Shown: positions 14,424-21,316 of the stretch, piece by piece
Layout: every line of letters starts with the position of its first letter
How positions within the stretch are numbered: position 1 is the first letter of the stretch
NCBI GenBank assembly: GCA_036741355.1
Contig: DAINSK010000039.1
Coordinates: 1 to 33,022 of the forward strand
Direction of reading: 5' to 3'
Source of the DNA: JBBRGK01 sp036741355
Lineage (GTDB): Bacteria; Chloroflexota; Dehalococcoidia; CAUJGQ01
DNA: 33,022 nucleotides
Position numbers and translations under genes: made by a program
The notes under the pieces: model-generated
What the model was told of the DNA's origin: nothing
Database searches by the model: none
What the model saw: the letters and a program-made list of their open reading frames with translations, nothing else

Positions 14424-15661
14424 GCCAGCACCTGCTCGTCGCGTAGTTGCGAGAGCCGATCGCCGCCGTAACCAAGGATGCCGAGCAACACGTCTTCGGT
14501 GTGCTCGCCCCAAAGCGGCGCACGTTTACGAATGCCGCCCGGCGTTTCAGACATCCGAATCGGCAGCCCGTCGATCTGATACTCCCCCAACAATTCATGC
14601 GCAACGCGCGGAAACATGCCGCGGTGTTCGATCTGCTCGTCGTGCTCGGTGAGGTCACGGTGATTTTGTACGACGCCGGCCGGAACGCCCGCGCGCTGCA
14701 ACCGGCGCATCAACTCCTGCGCCAACTGGGTGCGGGTCCAGGCGTCGATCTCACGGTCAAGCTCGTCCTGGGCCGCAACCCGTGCCGGCATTCCCGCGAG
14801 CGATGCCGAAGTTGCCCACGCCGGCCGGCCCATCGTCTCCACCAGCGCGTCCCACTGGTCGTCGGTGTAGCAGGCGATGCCGATCCATCGGTCCCGTTCA
14901 TACTCGTCGGCGCAGCGATAGACGCCGTGCGGAGCGGCAGCAGGGTGGCGCGAGCGGTTTCCCTGGGGCGCCGACTGGCGTCCGTTGACCTGGTAGTCGA
15001 GGATCGCGGTGCCGGTGAGCGTGATCGCCGACTCGATCTGGGAGAGGTCGACGTGCTCGCCACAGCCCGTCTGGGAGCGCTGATACAGCGCCATGAGCGC
15101 CGCAATCGCGGCCATGTAGCCGCCGGTGTGATCCATATAAGAGAAGCCCCAGCCCGCCGGTTGCATGCCGGGGAAACCCGAGAGGTGAGTGAGCCCGGAC
15201 AGCGCCTGGACGGTCGGCCCGAACGTTCGCTGGCTCGCATACGGGCCGCGGTGTCCGGGCCCCGCCATCGAGATATAAATGATGTCGGACCGCACCTCGC
15301 GCATGCGCGTGAACGGCCAGCCCCAGCGCGCCAGCACCCCCGCTGAGAAGTTCTCCAACACGATGTCGGCGGTGCAAAGCAGGTCGCGAAAGACCGGCTT
15401 CGCCTCGTTGCGCTGCATGTTGAGGTTCACGGACCGCTTGTTGCGGTTGAAGTGGTTGAAATAGCCGCTCGAATCGAAGCCGTGCGCCCCCTGGCCGTGG
15501 GGATGCGGACCGAACGTCGTGCGGGCGAGGTCGGGGCGCGCCGCACTTTCGAGCCTAACGACGTCGGCGCCCATGTCGGCGAAGAGGCGCGACGCCTGCG
15601 GGCCGGCCATCGCCCACGAGAAATCCAGAACTCGTACGCCTTCGAGTGGCAGTGGCGCCAT
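14420..15661 (-). CDS. Type III CoA-transferase (CaiB/BaiF family)
   Basis: A 413-residue cytoplasmic enzyme that moves CoA between acyl groups through an aspartyl-CoA intermediate. Family blocks are present: VRVLDFSWAMAGPQASRLFADMG at the N-terminus, NRNKRSVNLN, ADIVLENFSAGVL and GPGHRGPYA. The presumed catalytic Asp177 lies in a YMDHTGGYMAA context, and the protein ends with KRAPLWGEHTEDVL. GGAG lies 6 bases before the ATG. It overlaps the next gene, a second CaiB-type gene lacking the catalytic Asp, and follows the DUF4188 gene by 57 bases, so all three are likely one transcript. The acyl substrate cannot be read from the sequence. Confidence 0.92.
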   Translation of the reverse strand: MAPLPLEGVRVLDFSWAMAGPQASRLFADMGADVVRLESAARPDLARTTFGPHPHGQGAHGFDSSGYFNHFNRNKRSVNLNMQRNEAKPVFRDLLCTADIVLENFSAGVLARWGWPFTRMREVRSDIIYISMAGPGHRGPYASQRTFGPTVQALSGLTHLSGFPGMQPAGWGFSYMDHTGGYMAAIAALMALYQRSQTGCGEHVDLSQIESAITLTGTAILDYQVNGRQSAPQGNRSRHPAAAPHGVYRCADEYERDRWIGIACYTDDQWDALVETMGRPAWATSASLAGMPARVAAQDELDREIDAWTRTQLAQELMRRLQRAGVPAGVVQNHRDLTEHDEQIEHRGMFPRVAHELLGEYQIDGLPIRMSETPGGIRKRAPLWGEHTEDVLLGILGYGGDRLSQLRDEQVLA

Positions 15662-15718
15662 TGCGCACTCCGATTCCGGGAGAGTGAGATCATGCGGCCG
15701 CCACGCCTTCTCCGCGGG

Positions 15719-16282
15719 CTACCTGGCCGCCTCTCCTGTCGCAATATAGCTGTTTTGGCTTAGTGAAGCCTCGCTTACCGGCGAAGGTTCGACGGACTCT
15801 CCACCCAGTCGGGCCCGCTGGCGGGCCGAGAACATCGGCCCTCGGGCGGGCGCTACGGGCGCAAAGGTCATGAAGCCGATCGGTTTCGGCACATCATCGT
15901 AGATCGCTTCGATGCCACCGCGCATGAAGTACGTTTCGTGCCAGAAACCGGTGCCGCCAGAATCGCGCAGAAAGTTGGTCCACCATTTGCGGTGGGGCTG
16001 TGATCGGGTCCACGCCTCCAGCGAATCGAAGTCGCGCCACACCTGCCGCATGCCGATGTTCGGGGGAAGAAGTGAGTAGACGATGTTCTGGTGCAGCAGC
16101 AGGCCGTCCGGCTTCTCTGCGGCGGATTTTTGGATCTGAGGGCCAATGCCGATCAGAGTTTTGAGTCCGGTCAGGGCGTTGACGCGCATGCCGAGATAAA
16201 TGACCACGAGGTCGGGATAGCCGGAAAGGTCGACCGTCTGCCGGTTTACTCGTTTGCGCGCGGGGCTGACGGGCTGGTTCAT
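15719..16282 (-). CDS. DUF4188 domain protein
   Basis: A 187-residue protein matching the DUF4188 pattern: an early DLVVIYLGMRVNALTG strand, GIGPQI, and WRDFDSLEAWTRSQPHRKWWTNFL followed by TGFWHETYFMRGG with conserved aromatic and histidine residues. The fold is thought to be a ferredoxin-like barrel related to small monooxygenases and haem-binding dehydratases; the reaction here is unknown. AAGGAG lies 8 bases before the ATG. It is the first gene of the minus-strand operon with two CoA-transferases and is divergent from the epimerase gene, so the 102 bases between them should hold both promoters. The C-terminal ~35 residues are low complexity and probably disordered. Confidence 0.85.
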   Translation of the reverse strand: MNQPVSPARKRVNRQTVDLSGYPDLVVIYLGMRVNALTGLKTLIGIGPQIQKSAAEKPDGLLLHQNIVYSLLPPNIGMRQVWRDFDSLEAWTRSQPHRKWWTNFLRDSGGTGFWHETYFMRGGIEAIYDDVPKPIGFMTFAPVAPARGPMFSARQRARLGGESVEPSPVSEASLSQNSYIATGEAAR

Positions 16283-16384
16283 GGATGTCGCTCCTTTTCA
16301 CGGAATCGCGCCTGCATGCGGAGGAGTATACGCTTCTTCTACTCAGCGTGGTCCGCCCTCGGGCCGCCGGATAGGGACGGTTTC

Positions 16385-17407
16385 ATGCGCGTACTGGTGG
16401 TCGGCGGAACCGGCTTCATCGGGCCGTTCGTGTTGCAACGGTTGCGGTCCCTCGGTCACCAGGTGACGATCTACCACCGCGGCAAGACGGAGATCAGCCT
16501 CCCGTATGACATCCAGCACCTGCACGGAGACCGCCGCTACATTCCCGACTTCGCCGGCGACCTTCGTCGCCTGCGTCCCGAAGTCGTGATCGATATGCGG
16601 CCGATGACTGAAAGTGACGCCCGGGTCGTGGTGGACACGCTGCGCGGCATCGCCCGGCGAATCGTCGCGATTAGCAGCATGGACGTGTACCGTGCCTACG
16701 ATCGCCTGCACCGCAAGGACCCGGGTCCGCCCGATCCCGTGCCGCTGTCTGAGGATGCGCCGCTCCGCGAAAAGCTCTATCCCTACCGGGGCTCCGGCCG
16801 CGAATACGAAGGTCGGTCGCTCGACGACTACGACAAGATTCCGGCCGAGCGGGCCGTCATGGGCGAGCCGGAGATGCCCGGAACCGTGCTGCGGCTGCCG
16901 ATGGTGTACGGTCCCGGTGACAATCAGCACCGTCTGTTTGCGGAACTCAAGCGGATGGACGACGGCCGCCCCGCTATTCTCCTCGACGAAGGCCTGGCCT
17001 GCTGGCGCTGGACGCGCGGCTACGTCGAAGACGTGGCCGCCGCGATCGCGCTTGCAGCCACCGACGACCGCGCCTCCGGCCGCATCTACAACGTCGGCGA
17101 GGCCGACACGCTGTCTATGGAAGAGTGGGTGAGGGCGATCGGGTGCGAGGCCGGCTGGTCCGGCGAAGTCGTAATTGCGCCTCACGGCACGCTGCCGCGC
17201 GCGATGACCTGGGACATCGAAACGGCGCAGGACCTCGTGTGCGATACGACCCGTATCCGCGCCGAGCTTGGCTACGAGGACTCCGTTCCGCGCGACGAAG
17301 CGCTCCGCAGAACGATCGCCTGGGAGCGCCAGCACCCACCCGCCGAAGTACCCGAAGGGCTGTTCGACTACGCCGCCGAAGATGAGGTCTTAGCGGGGCT
17401 GGGGTGA
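16385..17407 (+). CDS. NAD-dependent epimerase/dehydratase family protein
   Basis: An extended SDR of 340 residues. The Rossmann motif GGTGFIG lies at residues 7-13, starting right after the first methionine, which fixes the start at 16385 although the frame is open upstream. The active-site region is modified: the ISSMDVYRAY strand supplies the Ser/Tyr region and a YDKIPAE helix gives the Tyr-x-x-x-Lys-like pair later than usual. Further family marks are the MVYGPGDNQHR loop, RGYVEDVAAAIALAA and YNVGEAD. It resembles the group of atypical nucleoside-diphosphate-sugar epimerase homologues whose substrates are unknown. It is divergent from the DUF4188/CoA-transferase operon and probably monocistronic; palindromic repeat DNA follows its stop. 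Confidence 0.9.
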   Translation: MRVLVVGGTGFIGPFVLQRLRSLGHQVTIYHRGKTEISLPYDIQHLHGDRRYIPDFAGDLRRLRPEVVIDMRPMTESDARVVVDTLRGIARRIVAISSMDVYRAYDRLHRKDPGPPDPVPLSEDAPLREKLYPYRGSGREYEGRSLDDYDKIPAERAVMGEPEMPGTVLRLPMVYGPGDNQHRLFAELKRMDDGRPAILLDEGLACWRWTRGYVEDVAAAIALAATDDRASGRIYNVGEADTLSMEEWVRAIGCEAGWSGEVVIAPHGTLPRAMTWDIETAQDLVCDTTRIRAELGYEDSVPRDEALRRTIAWERQHPPAEVPEGLFDYAAEDEVLAGLG

Positions 17408-17421
17408 CCCCAATCCCCCGA

Positions 17422-17472
17422 CCCCTTTCCCTCAAGAGGACACGCTTCGCTGCCCCGAGGCGGGGAAAGGGG
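17422..17472. repeat. C-rich/G-rich palindromic repeat, copy 1
   Basis: CCCCTTTCCC (17422-17431) is matched by GGGGAAAGGGG (17462-17472) across a 30-base loop. It begins 15 bases after the epimerase stop, so it may also serve as its transcription end. It is a looser member of the palindrome family that recurs five more times in this window. Confidence 0.55.
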
Positions 17473-17596
17473 CGAACGTTGTTTGCTACCCCAGGGATGG
17501 CGGGTTATTCGCTGCTTTGGCTCGGGCACGCAAAGCGTGCTGTACTTCGCGTTGCTGCCCGCATGCGTCTTTAGTGGCGAAACAGCCGCCCAAGCT

Positions 17597-17619
17597 CCCC
17601 TCTCCGCTTCGGAGAGGGG
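17597..17619. repeat. C-rich/G-rich palindromic repeat, copy 2
   Basis: Perfect 10-bp stem CCCCTCTCCG / CGGAGAGGGG with loop CTT, preceded by AAGCT and followed by CTGGGGGAGAGG. It lies 25 bases beyond the stop of the small minus-strand gene that ends at 17644 and could form its terminator hairpin, though there is no T-tract. Confidence 0.7.
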
Positions 17620-17643
17620 CTGGGGGAGAGGTTACCGCGCACA

Positions 17644-17832
17644 CTACTTCTGATCCCCTTTCTGCACGGGGATGCCGAAGGGCGTGCGGTCCGGTTCGTA
17701 GTGGTCGTGGCGGCGCACGTTGGGCTGACGCGTCGGCCCGCCGGGACGGTCGTAACTGGGCGCGTCGAACACGCGGTAGCGAGAACCCGCGGGTGGTTTA
17801 GGCGGCTGCGGTGATTGTTGTTGCTCCGCCAT
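17644..17832 (-). CDS. Small proline/arginine-rich hypothetical protein
   Basis: A 62-residue, probably disordered protein: an MAEQQQSPQPPKPP start, central RYRVFDAPSYDRPGG and an end with FGIPVQKGDQK. No family is recognised and there are no cysteines, membrane segments or signals. The case for it being real is a strong GGAGG Shine-Dalgarno 7 bases before ATG 17832, a sensible codon choice and a position between palindromic repeat DNA and an otherwise empty stretch. Function unknown. Confidence 0.55.
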   Translation of the reverse strand: MAEQQQSPQPPKPPAGSRYRVFDAPSYDRPGGPTRQPNVRRHDHYEPDRTPFGIPVQKGDQK

Positions 17833-18185
17833 TCATGAGCCTCCGGAAACTGGTCGAGGCTGACTGCTTCAATTGACATCCATATCAAACCACGGTACGG
17901 GTATGGCAGGCTAGCCGTGACTCGAGGCGGCGCGGGTGCAGCCGTTCTCAACGGCAAAGCTGATTACATTGGGCTGAACGGCATCGATCGCTGCCTGGGC
18001 GGCGTGCACCTGCATGGCGCCGAGGCTGCCCGGCGCTGGGATCGAGAGGCCGCCAGGCTGGTTGCCAGGGGCTGATCCGGCGTTTGCATCGTACCGGCGT
18101 TCGCGGCCCCTGCGGATGTCGTATCCTTGGTCCCGCGCGGGAATCCGTGTGGCTGCGGCCTGACGGCCGCGTTGAGGAGGGCGCG
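17833..18185. other. Intergenic region with no supported gene
   Basis: About 350 bases between the small minus-strand gene and the CMD-family gene. The minus strand holds an open stretch (about 18120 to 17911) ending in SFAVENGCTRAASSHG with coding-like composition. It has no credible full-length start (only an ATG at 18015, 34 residues) and no recognisable family. The right end must contain the promoter of the plus-strand gene; no clear -35/-10 pair was identified. Confidence 0.4.
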
Positions 18186-18713
18186 ATGGCGAGGCTACCT
18201 TATCGCGACAAAGAGGACCTCCCTGAGGAGTACCGCTATCTGTTCGACAACCTGAGCCGGGAGAGCGGCCGGGTCGGCAACTTGTTCCGGACTCTCGGGC
18301 ACAGCCCCCGGCTGTTGCACCAGTTCATGCGGCTCGGAAGCGATCTGCGGTCGCGTACACGCATCGACCCAAAGCTGCGTGAGCTGGCCATTCTCACCGT
18401 TGGGCATGTTACGAACGCGCCGTACGAGTACGTGCATCACATCGCCATCGGCCGGCGCGCCGGGCTAACCGAGCAGCAACTCGAAGGGTTGCCGGTCTGG
18501 GAGCGGCATCCGGCGTTCAACGAACAGGAGCGCGCCGTTATTCGCTACGCCGAGGACGTCACCCGCAACGTGCGCGTCTCGGACGAAGTCTTCGACGCCG
18601 TGCACGCGTTTCTTGACGACGAGCAGATGGTGGAACTGGCGTTGAACGTCGCCTATTACAACCTCGTCGTCCGCTTTCTCGAGCCGATGCAGGTGGAGCT
18701 TGAAGACGGGTAG
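18186..18713 (+). CDS. Carboxymuconolactone decarboxylase (CMD/AhpD-like) family protein
   Basis: A 175-residue all-helical CMD-family protein. The core RIDPKLRELAILTVGHVTNAPYEYVHHIAIGRRAGLT pattern is clear (given here in parts: RELAILTVG, then NAPYEYVHH, then RRAGL). The Cys-x-x-Cys pair of AhpD-type peroxidases is absent. The Glu/His-His signature instead matches the large cysteine-less group annotated as CMD-like, whose reactions are mostly undefined. The final third (ERAVIRYAEDVT and VELALNVAYYNLVVRFL) completes the usual helices. GAGGAGG lies just before ATG 18186, which sets the start although the frame is open 34 codons upstream from a TTG. It is probably monocistronic; palindromic repeat DNA follows. 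Confidence 0.9.
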   Translation: MARLPYRDKEDLPEEYRYLFDNLSRESGRVGNLFRTLGHSPRLLHQFMRLGSDLRSRTRIDPKLRELAILTVGHVTNAPYEYVHHIAIGRRAGLTEQQLEGLPVWERHPAFNEQERAVIRYAEDVTRNVRVSDEVFDAVHAFLDDEQMVELALNVAYYNLVVRFLEPMQVELEDG

Positions 18714-18777
18714 TAGGCCGGCTGCGCCGGCGGGCGGTCGTGCCGGGGAACGGGGCCGCGAGTCCTCATCCCCCTAA

Positions 18778-18807
18778 CCCCCTTCTCCCAATACTAGGAG
18801 AAGGGGG
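18778..18807. repeat. C-rich/G-rich palindromic repeat, copy 3
   Basis: Perfect 11-bp stem CCCCCTTCTCC / GGAGAAGGGGG around an 8-base loop, 65 bases after the CMD-family stop. The flanking ATCCCCCTAACC resembles the flanks of the other copies. Together with the next copy it fills most of the gene-free DNA at 18714-19004. Confidence 0.7.
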
Positions 18808-18920
18808 CAATCCTTGGTCGCGACGATGTTGGTGTCGCGGGTTCAAGGTTCCCTCTGGAACGCGGGGCATGCGTTTGGCATGCCGCATTGGCGATTAGCT
18901 CACCGCACCGAATTCAAGCT

Positions 18921-18946
18921 CCCCTCGCCCAGAATTGGGAGAGGGG
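18921..18946. repeat. C-rich/G-rich palindromic repeat, copy 4
   Basis: CCCCTCGCCCA pairs imperfectly with TTGGGAGAGGGG around a short loop, preceded by AAGCT and followed by CCGGGGGTGAGGG. This is the same flank layout as copies 2 and 5. It lies upstream of the truncated hydrolase start at 19005. Confidence 0.65.
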
Positions 18947-19004
18947 CCGGGGGTGAGGGCACGCGGCGCCGGGGGTTAGGTCTCGCGGGCAAGGAGCAAC
19001 ACCG

Positions 19005-19109
19005 ATGCCGAAAGCACGGGTGATCGGAGTCGAGACCTACTACGAATTGCGCGGTGGCTCACCGAGTCTTGTTACTCGATCTCGACGTCAAAGCCGGCGA
19101 GCAGGGTGA
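19005..19109 (+). pseudogene. Truncated N-terminus of an alpha/beta-hydrolase
   Basis: ATG 19005 has a good AAGGAG Shine-Dalgarno 8 bases upstream and begins MPKARVIGVETYYELRGG, then SPSLV. This is the standard opening of alpha/beta-hydrolase fold proteins (usually ..VNGVELYYEERGSGPPLVLLHG). The similarity stops abruptly after about 23 residues, before the oxyanion HG motif. The frame then runs on the wrong strand of the pentapeptide-protein gene to a TGA at 19107-19109. I read this as a hydrolase gene cut off by a deletion or rearrangement that joined it to the pentapeptide gene. No remaining catalytic part is present in the window. Confidence 0.6.
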
Positions 19110-19671
19110 GCGCTTCCGGGAGCGAGAATTTCGCCTTCTTGATGTTGTTGCTCGTTGGGTTGATCGCATAGCCTGTGGCTTCGCGCAGGTCGGCTTTCGA
19201 CAGGTTCGTGTGGAGGAACTTGCTGTCGGCGAAGTCGCTGCCTCGGCAGTCGCATTCGGATAGGTCGGCGTCGGCGAAATCGACGTCGCGGGCGGTGCAG
19301 CGTGTAAAAGCGCTGCCTTTCAATTTCAGCGCGGCGAAGTTCGAGAGGTTCAGCACGCATTCTGAAAATCCGACAGAGAGCGGCAGCTTCGATTCGCTCT
19401 GGTCGCCGGCCTTCGTCCAATCGACGCCGACCAGTTTTGAGCTGTGAAACTGAACCTCGATGAACCGCGAGTTGGGCACGTTGATGACGCTGAGGTCACA
19501 ACTTTCGAAACGACAGCCGTGAAAGCCGCACCGGTAAAAAGTGCACTCGGCGAAGATGCAGCCCTGGAATACGCAACCTTCGAACTCGATCCTCGAAAAC
19601 CGCTGGCCGCGCGCGATAAGCCGCGAGAACTTCTGCTTCTCATAGCGCTCGCCGTCCACGAATGAGGGCAT
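19072..19671 (-). CDS. Pentapeptide-repeat protein
   Basis: About 199 residues with many A(D/N)LXX-like five-residue units, for example FEGCVFQGCIFAECTFYRCG, then FHGCRFESCDLS, and later FADADLSECDCRGSDFADSK followed by NLSKADLREA. The repeats predict a right-handed quadrilateral beta helix. The two-block layout with an intervening less regular part (KLVGVDWTKAGDQ) and the opening resemble Qnr/McbG-like pentapeptide proteins, which shield DNA gyrase by mimicking DNA; that role is inference. The cysteine content of the repeats is high. I chose ATG 19671 (MPSFVDGERYEKQ) because the repeat fold begins soon after. ATG 19707 is possible and neither has a clear Shine-Dalgarno. Its 3' end overlaps the truncated hydrolase frame. 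Confidence 0.85.
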   Translation of the reverse strand: MPSFVDGERYEKQKFSRLIARGQRFSRIEFEGCVFQGCIFAECTFYRCGFHGCRFESCDLSVINVPNSRFIEVQFHSSKLVGVDWTKAGDQSESKLPLSVGFSECVLNLSNFAALKLKGSAFTRCTARDVDFADADLSECDCRGSDFADSKFLHTNLSKADLREATGYAINPTSNNIKKAKFSLPEALTLLAGFDVEIE

Positions 19672-19911
19672 ATGTCTTGCCGCCGGTGACTGGTTTTCGC
19701 GGAGCATAGCACGGTTGACTCTTTCAACTGACCGCAAACATAATCTGACGCCTGAAGGTTCACGTCCCCCTAGCGTCTTACAGGATTGCCGGTTAGAGTT
19801 AATTTCGGTCGCCGTCTGTCGTGTTGCACGCGCCTGCCGGTCGCTGCCGCGCGGATTTCGCCGTGGAAACACCGGCCGCTCCGAAAGCGTTACGAAGGAG
19901 GTCGGGCACAG

Positions 19912-21213
19912 ATGAGAAAACAGCTACCGCTATGGCGATCGCTACCGATTACCGGGCCGCTGCGGATGGTTCTGAGGCTGTCCGTGCTGGCGGGCGTAAT
20001 CCTGGGGCTATTACTCACGCGACCGGCCCACGGTCAGGCAGCGCCGTTGCAGACTCGCGAAGTCCTCATTGGCCAGCTCGACTCGTTCACCGGCAACGGA
20101 GCGACCTTTGGTGAGAACAGCAAAGCCGCACTCGAGGTTGCGATCGACGACATAAATCGGGCAAGCGTCGCGATCGGATCGCCGTTCCGGTTTCGACTCG
20201 TGACCGCGGACACACAGCTCGACCCGTTGCTGGCGTTGCAGGGGCTTCAGTCTCTGGCCGCGCAGGGTGTACGCATCGTCATCGGCCCCGAGACGAGTGC
20301 GGAGTTGCAGGCGGTGCAGGCCTACGCCGACGCGAACAACATCCTGCTCCTCAGCCAGGGGAGTACCGCCTTCTCTCTCGCCAACCCCGGCGATAACACC
20401 TTCCGATTCGTGCCAAACGACCACCACGAAGCCATCGCTTTGAACTCCCTGCTCCAGGCAGATGACGTCAAGGCGATGGTGCCGATCTGGCGAGGCGACA
20501 TCGGCAACGACGACATGGAGCAGGCGGTGACCTCGGTCTTTACGTTCACCGGAGGCACTATGCTCCAGGGTTTTCGTTACGTCCCGAGCACGGTGGACTT
20601 CACCGGCGCCGTCGCCTCGATCAGCGACCAGGTGAGCACGGCGATCGGACAATTCGGCCCGAACGTCGGCGTCTACCTCGCCGGCTTCGACGAAGCCGCG
20701 AGCATATTCCAGATCGCGGAGTCCGACCCGGTGCTGTCATCGGTGAAGTGGTATGGCAGCGATGGCACGGCGCTTACTGAAGCCCTGTTTACCAACCGGA
20801 CTGCCGCTCGCTTCGCCGCCCGCGTGAGCTTTTCTTCTCCCTTGATCGGCCTCGAAGAGGAGCTGCGCGACCGCTGGCAGCCGGTTCAAGACGCCGTGGC
20901 CGCCAAGATCGGTCGTATTCCCGATGCCGGCGCCCTGGCTGCCTATGACGCGGTCCATGTTGCCGCGCTTGCCGACTTGATAACAGGCGACACTGCCGAC
21001 TTCAATCTGCTAAAACAGGCGTTCACGGTGTTGGTGGACAGCTATTTCGGCATCACCGGCCCAACCGCGGTTGACGCGGCCGGCGACCGCATGTTCGCCG
21101 ATTTCGACTTCTGGGCCATTCAAGATGACAACGGTGTCCTGGAGTGGACGAAGGTCGCGCATTACGCAAACAACCTGGAAGGTACGTCCGGCAGTTTGAC
21201 TCGGCTCAAGTGA
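19912..21213 (+). CDS. ABC-type branched-chain amino-acid (type 1) substrate-binding protein
   Basis: A 433-residue exported solute-binding protein of periplasmic-binding fold type I (LivJ/amide-urea class). A signal peptide covers about residues 1-42: basic start, hydrophobic VLRLSVLAGVILGLLL, and possible cleavage after AHG. Then come VLIGQLDSFTGNGATFGENSKAALEVAIDDIN, the family's first strand-helix, the RIVIGPETSAE hinge segment, FRFVPNDHHEAIAL and YLAGFDEAA. No lipobox cysteine is present. GGAGG lies about 11 bases before the ATG. No livHMGF-like permease or ATPase genes are nearby, so it is an orphan receptor that may serve a remote transporter or a sensing role. The following gene encodes another exported protein. 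Confidence 0.88.
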   Translation: MRKQLPLWRSLPITGPLRMVLRLSVLAGVILGLLLTRPAHGQAAPLQTREVLIGQLDSFTGNGATFGENSKAALEVAIDDINRASVAIGSPFRFRLVTADTQLDPLLALQGLQSLAAQGVRIVIGPETSAELQAVQAYADANNILLLSQGSTAFSLANPGDNTFRFVPNDHHEAIALNSLLQADDVKAMVPIWRGDIGNDDMEQAVTSVFTFTGGTMLQGFRYVPSTVDFTGAVASISDQVSTAIGQFGPNVGVYLAGFDEAASIFQIAESDPVLSSVKWYGSDGTALTEALFTNRTAARFAARVSFSSPLIGLEEELRDRWQPVQDAVAAKIGRIPDAGALAAYDAVHVAALADLITGDTADFNLLKQAFTVLVDSYFGITGPTAVDAAGDRMFADFDFWAIQDDNGVLEWTKVAHYANNLEGTSGSLTRLK

Positions 21214-21316
21214 GGCCGCCTGACGCGGACCCAAACGCCACCAGCGACACGGCCGCAATCGCCCCGGTTTCGGGTCTAAGGGCGCCGGGGTCGCGACTAC
21301 ACGGGGAGAACGGCAG

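Noticed and set aside
14447..15346. 299-residue plus-strand open frame opposite the CoA-transferase gene
   Set aside because: It has the low-complexity Arg/Ala/Val composition of an antisense shadow, and the minus strand carries all family motifs.
16343..17335. 330-residue minus-strand open frame over the epimerase gene
   Set aside because: Antisense shadow; the Rossmann motif and the rest of the family pattern are on the plus strand.
17911..18120. Minus-strand open stretch ending in SFAVENGCTRAASSHG
   Set aside because: Composition looks coding, but there is no start with a ribosome-binding site, no recognisable family, and it would occupy the promoter region of the CMD-family gene. Not called as a gene.
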